From Pegea sp. RAD2-039 (taxonomy: Eukaryota > Chordata > Thaliacea > Salpida > Salpidae): DNA of 64,000 bases. Below are positions 15,901-27,900 of this stretch, one piece after another; positions within the stretch are counted from its first letter, which is position 1, and the number at the start of each line of letters is the position of its first letter. Location: contig JAQGEQ010000270.1 of NCBI GenBank assembly GCA_034620365.1, positions 124,001 through 188,000 on the forward strand. The letters are read 5' to 3'. Both the position numbers and the translations under genes were made by a program. Below the pieces are notes generated by a model. That model made no database searches and was not told the origin of the DNA. It saw only the letters and a program-made list of their open reading frames with translations.

Positions 15901-18900
15901 GGATTTTTTGTGATTTAAAATATTCTAGGAAAGTAATTGCGACTCAGTTGTACTAAATAACAAGTGCAAAAGTGAAATTAATCAAATCATAAAGTTAAAA
16001 ATAAGTAATCTGTGATGAAGTTATTTCAGTTTACTTTTTATACTTTCAATATCCGTTTTAATCTAAATTTAAGCCTTTGCTGTAACAAATATTCTTTTCT
16101 TATTTGCACAAGCTTTGCAAAAACCGCTGCAATTATAGTTTACTAAGATGCTTTTTAAATTCGATATATGGTGGCTAACTAATCTGCAACAGATAAATAC
16201 AAAATTCAGAAGACTTACGCATCACCGGATACTTCTCAGTTATTCGAGAGATAAATCCATCCCAGGAGTTTCGAATCTGATGCCTCCATCGCCCACGATT
16301 CTCATGTGCTGATCCATATTTCCTAGTGAATTGAAAGTTTGTTCCATCTTCGTTTTCAGAGGTAGGAGACAAACTAGTAGGGCTGAGATTTTCAGGCCTT
16401 TTTCGTACAAGGAAAGAGTCCAGATGCTTGCTTGAGTTGGGACTTACACTCTCAAATGAAGCTGGACGCATGTTTCGAGATTTTAAATGCTGACTTTCAT
16501 CAAATTCATCAATGCTATATCTCCATTTATGTTTTTGCATAATTATGTTATCTTCACTGTGTCTTCCCTTCAACTTGCTGATGTTATTGAAGCAAGATTT
16601 GTTCACTTTCTTAGTTGTAGAAGATCGGTGTAAAGAATTAATATCAGATTCTTCTAAAAGATAATCATGTTCATTTCCCTTCTTTTCTAACATTTCTTTT
16701 ATAATTTCAGCTATCTAATTTTAAGTTTTTCTGAAATATTTAAAATAAGGTCACACATTTTTCATTACGCAAGTTTTTGAAAAAAAAATCTTCTGTTTAC
16801 TTGACTTCAAAACTTTCCTTTTGAATAATCTTTAAATCTTTAATCAACAAGTTTAATTGAGTTTTCATAAAGTTTATCTCCTCTATTAAAGACTTCTTAA
16901 AAAATTAAGCTTGAATTAAAACAAATAATAAATAGTCAAGCGGTAAGCAAATACTGCTTGATAAACCAAAAAAAAACTTAATGAAAACATTAAGCTTGCG
17001 CAGTTAACATCAACAACTCGGTTTCCTGTTTTGATTATTCATGACATTAAAATTAAGTAGAAATAGTTTACTTTGATAAGACGGTAACGTAAAACTTTGA
17101 TTTAAATTGTTTTTCGTGACTTCGAGACATAATTTCAATTTTTCTTAAACATCTTATTTAACAAATTGATGAGTCAGGGAGTTTAAAAATCATTCACAGA
17201 CTTGTTAAAGTTTGTTCTGAGAAAAGTTACTGATATATTGAGTTTTTTCCTTTTATGGAAATTGGACTTTTATCTAAAGACTATAGATTATTCAAAAAGT
17301 TAGAAAACTTCCATATGAATATCCAAATGATAATAAAATAATTTTTGCACATTTCATTAAAAAAGTAAATAAGAAAAAGCAATTAGAAAATTCATAATCT
17401 GTAAATTCTATGTAGCCACAAATTTTTGTGAGATAGGAGAATTAATCATCACTCAAAGGATAAATTACTGAAATGAGACCTTATTGGCTTGTCTTTTTTA
17501 GGAAAACAGTAATACTAGCTTGTTAGCTTCACATTAACTTATTTTCTTTTCCACCTAAAGTTTTTTTCTGCCACTAAAACGTTGAAATACAAGTAATAGT
17601 TTTCATAATCAAATACGCTATCACAACTAAATTTACATAAAATTTATTCGAATAATATAGTTTAATTTCATTAAATTATAAATATTTTCAAATAGAAATT
17701 ATAATAACAGCTGATTAATTCTTTTTAACTTGCAAATTTAACTTCAAAAGACTTTAAATTATTTTCTATGAATAATTACTAAATAAAAGCTTCTTAACAA
17801 ATATTGTTAGTTTCGAAAATATTATTTTTATTTATAATATGATGTAAACAAACTTAAATAAAAGTATGAAAAACTTGAAACCTTTTAATGCTCTCTAAAA
17901 ATGAAAAAAATTCTCTTTAGCCACATTAAGTACAAAATTTCATGCAATTTTAATGGAACAGAAAGTAGTATTTTGTTCAAGAGGATATACAGTGAATAGA
18001 AAAATTTCTTGTGCCCATCAATTCTATAATTTAAAATAAATCTTTTTATCTTTTCAATTAATCATTGAATATTATCTAAGCAACTGCTTAAAATAACTTA
18101 TTGAAATTTAAACCTAATATAATTTTTCATGTAACTTAAAAAAAATTCTAGTATCTCAATACAAGCATATGCAAAGGAAGTTAGCTAAGATTTCAATTCA
18201 ATCAAACAATTTCAGCTTATTCTATATCGTTCTATGATTAAAAGCATCAAAGTTTGCAAAAGCTATTTTTGTAGGTGAAAACTCAACACACACTCAAATT
18301 GCTGATAGCTGTTATTGAACATTTTTAAACAGGATAGTTTCATTTAAAATGAAAAAATATTGCTTTGCTGTGATTCTTTATTCTTACTGTTTTAAGACAA
18401 ACTTCGTTATAGAAATTTAAATATACAATCTTTGCAAAGTTGATTCTTTCTTATGACGTCACTTTGACTAAGCTCATCGACTAATTTGAAAAAAAAATTG
18501 CCATGGCACTCATTCTCAGTATTTCTAGCTGTTTTATTTCTTTATTTATAATTTAATATTTTTAAGTAAAATTGAAACAAACTGGTTTTAGATTTAGTGG
18601 TGACTTATAAAACAAACCTTATAGAACTTATACTTTCACAAAAAACCTCCAGTAAACTTTTCGAACTTTGATATCTTATCTTAATGTTTATTTTTATTTG
18701 TAATACTTTTTATAAAGATACTATTTATTATTTGATATTCCCAGTCTAATAAAATAAGATTTCATAAAACTTGATGTTTCATGTAAAAAGCTAAGTTAGA
18801 ATTTTTGTTCATTGCTGAAACAAATTTAACAAAAAATAAAACACATAAGCTTCCAAAACCCAGTTTACGTCAACTGAGTTAAGACATTATCCTCTAACAA

Positions 18901-21900
18901 TATTAATAATCACGATTACTTTCATAGTAACAATAGGAGAGTTTAAGATGTTGCTCTAAATCTTTTTTATACCATTTGATTCTAATCTTTTAAATAGATT
19001 TAGTTCTATCATTAAAGAGTAAACTAAGTGAACTCATAAATACCAACAAAATTACAACATATTTAACCAAAGTGATTTCTAATTCTACGATTTACAATCA
19101 AGAGTTTGAACTAAACACTTGTCTTTATCTATACTTGTACGATTATCATACAAATTACAGTAAATCAAATTAGTAAATAAAATATTCTAAAAATTCTAAC
19201 AAATATAACTAAGCATCATCTTAGCTTAACAGTCATGTTTAGAAGTGAAATGAGAAGTTACCACCAGAAATGAAGCTTCCGTTAGTAAAAGAAGAGAAGC
19301 TACAAAAGCGGAAACAACGCTTCTAGAGAAAGAGAAATAGAAAATGATGACGTCATAAAACTTTAATGTTGTGCTAAGTTGATGTTAGCTTTTATTTATG
19401 TTGAAGATAATTAATTTACCACAAGGCTGTTTAACGCTTCAGTTTTCTGTTTTCTACAAAACTAACAATTTTATTTGCGTGATGGAAATCTTCAGTAAAG
19501 TTGAAATTATATTTTGAAATATTTTAAACCTAGGCTTGAAATGAACTATAAGGTTCAAATCTTAAGTAATAAAAAATTTATTCTGTTTGAATTATATGAA
19601 ATAAATCTTTAGGCTTCTATAAAATTCTTTCAAAATTGAATCGCGAAAAAAATTGGTGTAATGAGAAATATATTAGTAGATAAGTTTTTCTTGAAAAGTT
19701 ATTTTCATGTGATTTTGATTAATTATCGCAATTAAAATATTATTTTTGCATAATATTATGAGAATATAATTATTTTTGAAAATAACATAATTACCTATAG
19801 AAATAAAAAAAATTATTATTCATTACTATTATATCAAAATATAGATAAAATGAAAGAATAAAGTTTTTTGAAGCTACAAAAGTGATGAAACTATCAAGAA
19901 TAAACTGATGTTGAGAAAGGAACAAATATTTATTCATATATTTCATCATCAGCAACGTTTTCTATCAATTTTTAAAATATCTTTAAAACTAACATAACCT
20001 TCAGATTTAGATAGATTAACTTCATCACTTAATTAGTTTCTAATGAACGCTATTTTAAAAATAAAAATGTTTTAGAAAATATTTAAAGATAAATTTTTGA
20101 AACACAACTTTAATACAAGAAATTAGTTTACATTTAAATTTTAATTTGTTAAATATTATTTGATAATTTATTGAAGTATTGAGATACAAAATTAAAACGA
20201 ACTTATCTTATTATCTGTAAAACAAACTTCTGCATTTGACAGTGTGAAGTTTTATTACAATTTATTTCATTTATAAATAAAAAAATACTTTATTTATAAA
20301 AACTCACAGTAAATACCAGTGTACACAGATTTACTATTAGAAAGTATACTGTTCGATTCATTCATAGTTGTAATCAAACGTTTCACATAAGCTTTAGTCT
20401 TTGTTCGAATAACCGACTGTTTGTTTACAAACTTGAATAGCATTTATTATCAGAGCTTATAAATTTATTCAGCGCAATATCCAATTAATTGTATAGAATA
20501 AGTTTAACTCTCAGCTGTTCATTGAAATTTTCTTATTAAAATACATTAAGCTAAAAATAAATGATTTCTTCAATTAAGTAAAACTAGAATAGTTGCTTTT
20601 GGAATAACTTCACTAACATTAAAAGCTCTAAAAGTTTGAGCCTTTGAAATTAAGTCTTAAGAAAATCGATAAATAGAATATGTTTGAATAAATTTTTAAA
20701 AATAATATAATTCAAAGGCAAAGGCTAACTTATAAACATTAAATAAATTTTCCTTACAATTACAATCAACTGAAACTAAACCAGCTCTTAGTTTAGCTCG
20801 ATAAAGTTATTTTGATATTTAGTGTATAAATCTAAAAGCTTGCATTAAAAAATTATGCAATCTGAAATAGTTTCATCACGTAGCTCAATATCTAATACTT
20901 TTAAGAGCATTAGAAACTCTCTAGTCTCAATGATGAGAAAATAAATCAATGCCAATAAAATAGGGATAATGTGAACAATGGAAAAATTACAAAAATACAT
21001 CTGATTTTCATAACACTGAGAAATGCTATCATCACATATTTTACATTCTTTAAGCATTTGTGTTTGTTTTATTGATTTCAAGACAATGTTTTTACTGTAA
21101 AACTTCAAATTCTTCATATGTGCCATCATCAACAGTATATTAAAACCAGTTAGATAGAAGAATAGCAAAACTATTAGTAAGAACCTAGTTTATTAAAGTC
21201 TTTAAAAACTGATGTTTATTATGATTTAAATTGTATAATAAATGGTATGAGAATTAATAATTATAGAATAAAATAATATTTCTAAATGAGATAGTTTATA
21301 TATTAATTTGTCTTTTCAGAAAGCTGCCTTGCAATAATAACCTCAAAAATTTATTTATTAAATAAAAAAAAAATCGATAAAAAATAATTTAAGCTATTAT
21401 ATAAAATTATCGAAATAACAATAAGATTTTTTGTTAACTCATAGAGACAAGGCTTACAGCCTAATTAGATTTAGCAACAGGGTGCGCTAAAGAGACAGTA
21501 TTTACCGCTAATATAATAAATCAAAAGGTATCTCTGCTTATAAATAGAACAAATTGACCCTTAATAGATAATTTTGTCTAATTGTATTGATTAGCTGCGT
21601 CAATTTATTCTCATTTTTCTTCCTTAAGTATTATAATTTATAAAATTTTCTTAAATGAAAGAAAATTTTATAAAAAAAGTTCTGAGAATTTTGTCAAATT
21701 ATGTAACTTTTAAACTTGTTTTATACGTTTCGTATTTGATACGAAAAGTTCTGCTATGTTGTTCTTCTGTTGATATTACTTCAGGAAACCAACAAAAATG
21801 ATTGCCCAAATAATTGAAAGAAATAAATTAAGTCTAACCTGATAAGTTTTTATCTTCTTTTTCCAAATTCAAAGTCTGTTGAAACAAAAACATGGAAATT

Positions 21901-24900
21901 AAGATATTATATAAAATAGTATTTTGTAAATTTGAAATTAATTCTTTGATCTTAAAAATAACTCAACAAATAAGCTGGAGGTAGAAATAAATTCAACGTT
22001 TGTTATCTTCTTTTTTTTATGTTTTCGATCAAATTAGATGAGGATTATTTGAAAGAATTTAGAAGATTATAATGGAACCAGAAGACAGCGCAAAAAATTG
22101 CTTTGAAGTTTATCCCAAAAAACCAAATTCCAATTTTTTTCTCTGCTCTCATATAAAAAGGATTTATTGAAAGAAGAAAATGTTTTTAAACTCTAAATTA
22201 ACATTCTTCGTTTGCATTCAAGCGTGAAGTTCAACAAGCAAATTTGACACGTCATTTAATCAACGATGCGTGACAAGTTACCTTCATGCATGTTTTATAA
22301 ACTGATGGACTAAATTGAAATTCCAACGATAGTAATAATCTTTTACAGCGTTCTTCGATAAAAACAAACGAAAAAAGGGTTTTCAAATAAATCATCTTTT
22401 CAACTTAGATGTTGAGTTCAAACTAAAGTTGATTTTAAATCATCCACCAGTATAAAGTTATTTTGTTTGTAAACAAACTAGCAACAAACTACTGGAAATC
22501 TTTCTTTTTAAGTTTTCAAGAATTCAAGCTTCATATAATTTTGTATTTTTTGTTTACAATATACATATAAATGAAATCAATCTTAAATAATCTTACATTT
22601 TTCAAACTTTTTCTCTTTTATCTTTAATAAAATGCTCTTAAATATGTTCTTATCTGTTCAAAGTTTATTATAAAAATAAGAAAAAGTTGTTAAGTCTAAG
22701 GTCTTTTCAGACAAAAAGTTAGATCTTCACAATCGTATTTTCAATTACAAGAATTTAATTTTTTACATTTTTTATACTTTTACATTAAAAGTAAGTTCAA
22801 AAAAATTGAAATTATAATTTATCAACTTTTATAAGTTAACAAAATGTACCAGGTAGGTATAATTCAATTATTTTTTGAAGTTATAAGTTGAATAACTTTA
22901 AACTTTTTTCCTTAAAAAAGTCTGATTAAATACCAGAACCATCAAACTTTTTTCAATTGCAAGTACAATTGTATTAGAGGTTTCTAGATTAAATTAAAAA
23001 CATTAATTAGAGTTTTTACTTTAATTGTTTGAAATATTGACTTTAACAGTTTAATTTTTCAAAAAATTCATCAGATATGTTTGTTGAAGTCATTCCAAGT
23101 AAACATGAATACAAAAAAGTATCAAGGGTAGATTAGGACCCTAGCTTTAGTCTCACTACAAGTTAGTTTGATTGGTACGAAACAAATTAACATAGAAAGA
23201 GACAAAGAAGATGTTCTTTAAAATGTGTTTAGTCATTGTAAAACGCTGTTTTGTAGAAATAACATCGAAGCTTTTGTGTCAATTACTAAATGGAAATATT
23301 TTTCAGCATTATTGATAAATGATGAATTTAATATTTTAACAATAAAGTTTTTCAAATTAGTTGAAGCTAACAGTGAAATCAATCAAAGTTTGAATAGAAA
23401 ACCAAATCTAACAAACGATGAATTTTTATTAAGTTCTAGTTATAAACTCTTTTACGAGGTTTTGCAATCTTGCATTTACAAGGCTTGTAAACTTGATAAA
23501 CGTATAAAAAGCTAAACTTTTAACAAATAAAATTAACAAGAATTCATTTTATACAACAGCTAGTATCTAAAGTCTATCCCATCGACAATATATACCCTCA
23601 GAAATAGAAGTAAATATTGAAGGATAAACTAGTATCCTTTTTATCAAAATTTTATATAAAGTAAGTTGTTTTTGTCTGTAGTAAATGAATATCAACTTTT
23701 GGTAACTCTTTAATCTTTAAATTATAATGATAACCATTTAAAGTATCATCTTAAATCTTTATATATTTTTCAAGCTATATCGTTGTTATAAAAAAACTAT
23801 CAAGAACAAATTCAATTAAAATAATTATATGAGTCAATTGACAACTGATTTCTTCAAAACGGTTAGAAATAAAAAATTAAGTTCAAAAACAGCTTTTTGC
23901 AACACAAGACTGCAAAAGTAAATTGGCATCACTAACATTAGCAAAATTAAAGAATATTTAAAAAGATATAAATTTAATTAAACTGACTTATTAAATTTAT
24001 AAATCTTCAATTTTAACCTTTAAATTTCATCAAAATAAATTTGGCTTAATCTTTTAATTGTTTAAAATCTAAAGCTTCAAATGTTTTGTAAAGATGAACT
24101 TGATTTAGCTAACCTTTGCATTTCCTGAGCGATAAAATCTTGGTGATGCAGGGGGTGAAAAAGTTGAAGAAGATGAAGATAGGGAGCTTGTCCCAGAGTT
24201 GACACCTGGTCCCTTCAATAATTTTTTTTGATGAACAATAATTTGAAAGTAATATAAAAAGAGATAAAAACTTTAAGAAAGAAGAGAACAAAATGCATGA
24301 ATAAAAGAAAAATTTAAATCTTATCAACATTTAATTAAAATGAATTTATTAAAATCATTTTAGAGTGTTCAAAAAAAAGTGATAAGTTGATAGATATGTT
24401 GCAAATGAATGACAATTCTATAAACAGAAATCTTTTAAACATAACTAACAACTGATAATCTAATATTTTGAAATATTTGAATTAACATTAGTAATGATTT
24501 AGTAAAGTCAGTAACTTCTAACACTTCGGTTCTTTAAACTACTTTTTAATGTTTTTGAAGTAAATAGAACTACTTTTTGAAAGAAAGTTTTTGAATTAAA
24601 AACATAATTTACTGAGATGAAATGTTTTCCTGGTACCAGCAGCGAAGCAAATGATCGTGTTCGTAAACTCCTCTTCAATCTGTTTGAACGGTTTTTCTTT
24701 GGTAATTTTCCAACCACTGATTGGTCTAGACAGGTTGTGAAATGAGAAGAAGATTCGATCAGTGATTCGTTTGGAGTAGTCACCAACCGGCGGCGATGAG
24801 GGTTCAAAGACTGTTTTGGCATAATGATTGTAAAAAATTAGATATTAAAAAATACCTCATCTATAAATTTATGGAAATTGTTTTAAATGTGAACAAAATC

Positions 24901-27900
24901 TAATTTACATAAAAATGTAAAAAGAGAATTGAAAAACTTAAACAACTTAATGACTTGCATCAATAAAACAACTAAACTGATCAAATTAAAAAGTAATAAA
25001 TGACATTAACATATTACACTGAGCTTTTGATACTTGTGACTTTCTACTTTCGAAGATTTGTTGACCCTTTTAAAGTGTTTGTTCATTACTGGTAAAAATA
25101 AACTTGCGCCAGTGGTAAAGCGACACAAGTTTCACATTGAGTAGATTATTTTCTTTATTCTCTTTTGGCTTGCAAGTTATGTATGAAATATTCATGTCTT
25201 TGTTCATTCTATGCTTTGTTTTGACCGTAAGCGTAAAACGTAAGATGATAATGGCAAATATTTTAAATCAAACTTTTTCTCACAAATTTTATGCTTTTAT
25301 AGAATTAGACAAACAAAATTCTACAGAAATAATTAGTTTAGTTCGTATGATTTAATTTGATTGGCTTGGCCTATTTCTCTTTCCTGCTATTCCTTATTGA
25401 AGTTAAAATCGAATTATTCGACGTTGTTTGGTGAACATATTCAGCCATTCATTCATAATTTATTGAGATCATTTTCACTTCAATCGAACTTAAATAGATG
25501 AAAAAAAAATTAGTTCTAAAGTACTCTGAGCAAATCTTTCAGGTTTTATGTAGGCTATAAGAAATGTCAATATTTGAACCTCAAAAAAGAAAAGAAATAA
25601 TATAAATAAATTTTATATCTGTTTAAGCTTACAAGTTGACAAGCTTGAAAAGGATTTGTTTTAAAAAGGTTTTAACCCCAAGGTACCAAAATAAAAAGTT
25701 AACAAATATTTATAGGGATTTATGATTATGAGACGTGTTAATAAAAGGCTGAGCACAAAAGTACTTAAATAAAATATTTAACATTTTTATTTTATAATTC
25801 AGCAATTTTTTTATTGTTAAATTCAATTTAATATTTACTAGTCTCTAGATATGTCTACTAAGTAAAGCTTTACTTCAATCAATACATGTATGAAATAAAA
25901 TGTAAAAAAACAGCTAACTACTCATCGAAAAAAATTGTAGAAATTAAATTAGAGATTGGCTTGATTAACAAAGTTTGCACTAAAAATTATGCTAATTTAT
26001 AAATTAAATATTAAAACAATTTGCAGGTGTTCAAATTATATTTTCAGTAAATCAGACCGCTTTTACTCTGTATGAAATGTTAACGAGCAATCAATAACGG
26101 ACATATCAGTAATTAGCAAGTATTCTAATCATTTTTAAACTAGAATTTTAAACTAGTCGACCTTGATAAAATTATCTAAAAATATGAATAACTTCAATCC
26201 TTTTGTATCAAATATCTTCTTATGATAACAATCAAACATGTAAACAAACTATCAAAACGGAATCTATAAGAGCTTCGACAAATGAATCATCCAGACTCTT
26301 ACTCTTTATTTTTAGTTTTTTATTTTTTACTTTACTAAATATATTTCTAACCACTAAGATATCAAGTATTTACCACTCAGCATAAATGACTGAACACACA
26401 AAGTACTAGGAATGACAATCTAATAGAACTAGTTATATCGATTAAATGTGTTCAACATAAATAGCCTTTACACTACAAGTAAAGTATTATAATAAAAAAA
26501 AGCTTTGAAAACGTTACTCACAAATAAATCTTATTTTTGAAATCATAGTTTGCTGTTTTTATTCTACTTTACCATTTATTAGTAGATGTTATTGGAAGCT
26601 CTATTCTGAATTCCTTTAACTTATAGCAATTGAGCTTTCTATTGAAGGTGCAAATCACTAAGCCGTTCATGAATCATTGATTTAAGATGTATACAGCATC
26701 AAAGTTTTTAAAAGCTAACCCAATTGAAAGCTGTAACTACTTTTTTGTTTTTTTAAGTTGAAAGTTGACAGCCAACTTTACTGTAACTTTAAGTATTGAA
26801 TGATCTATCATACAAGCATTTATCAATTGTACGACAGAAAGCAAACTTTAAATCAACTTTTTGGGCAAAATATCAGTTTTTAAAGTCTTATAATTGTTTT
26901 AATTGTTTCGAAGTATTTGTAAGGAAAACAAAATATGAAAAATTGAATTTTAGTTTCATATTGTGACTTTTTAAAGCAAATTTGTTTCGATACTCTAAAG
27001 GGGGAATAGAAATTTCAACTAAAATCTCCGAAAACTTCATTTATCACTCATAAAGTAAGAAATTAATCTTACCTTAGTTAAAGTTCGCCGAAAACTCTCC
27101 CAAGATCTGGATCTATTGAATTTAAAGTTTGCTTTTGTGCTCGATGATGAATGATATTTTTTTGTAGAATTAGAATGTTTATTGCTGTTACTTTGATCAC
27201 CTAAAAGTTCGAGTCTAATTGAATCTTCGCCACCACTTGCTACTATCGTCTCACTAGAGGCAGTACTGAGTCGGTTAGACACTTCAGATTTGCAGATGAA
27301 ATTATTATAATCGCAAGGTGAAATGATCAAATCTTCTTCAATTAAGAATTCCGGTACAGATGAACTTTTAAAGGATTTTTGATAAACTTCATTGTCCAAC
27401 TCAACGACCTTCTCTAATTTACATTTTTCAAGAATTATATCTCGCAAACTAAGGGACATATTATTAGATGTAGGAACGAGTGAAGATGTTTTGTTGAGAT
27501 GAAATTGTTTGAAATCTTTAGTTGTTATTCTATTATGAACAATTGTGTCTTGTCCATGGAAACCTTTCGCTTCTTCTAAAGCAGCTTCGTGTTCTTCAGA
27601 GAATAAATCCGACTCATATGTGAGAGAAAGATCCAAATATGACGATGAAACTTCTTCATCCAGTTTTTGATTATCATTTGAAGATACATGATCCTAAAAT
27701 ATAAAAAAATCGATTAATTCTTATATGAAAAACACATAACCTTCAAAAATAACTTTTTTAGATAAATAATTAGTTGAGTTAATTTAAAACAAACAAAAAA
27801 ATTACTAAAATCGAATGAAAGTTTTAACCATCAAAATAAAATACACTAAATCAAAAAACATTTGAAAACATCTTTACAATTGACCAATCAAAAAATCAGA

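Noticed and set aside
20845..21168. 107-codon minus-strand open frame
   Set aside because: It lies in a long intron, has no recognisable domain and its base composition equals the AT-rich background. Long chance frames in Phe, Ile, Leu and Lys are expected here.
23225..23515. 96-codon plus-strand open frame
   Set aside because: It is intronic, AT-rich and unlike any family I know; it starts at a non-ATG codon.
24109..24330. Hydrophobic minus-strand frame
   Set aside because: It is a shadow frame over the proposed Ser-rich exon 24114-24212, and its hydrophobicity comes from T/A-rich intron sequence.
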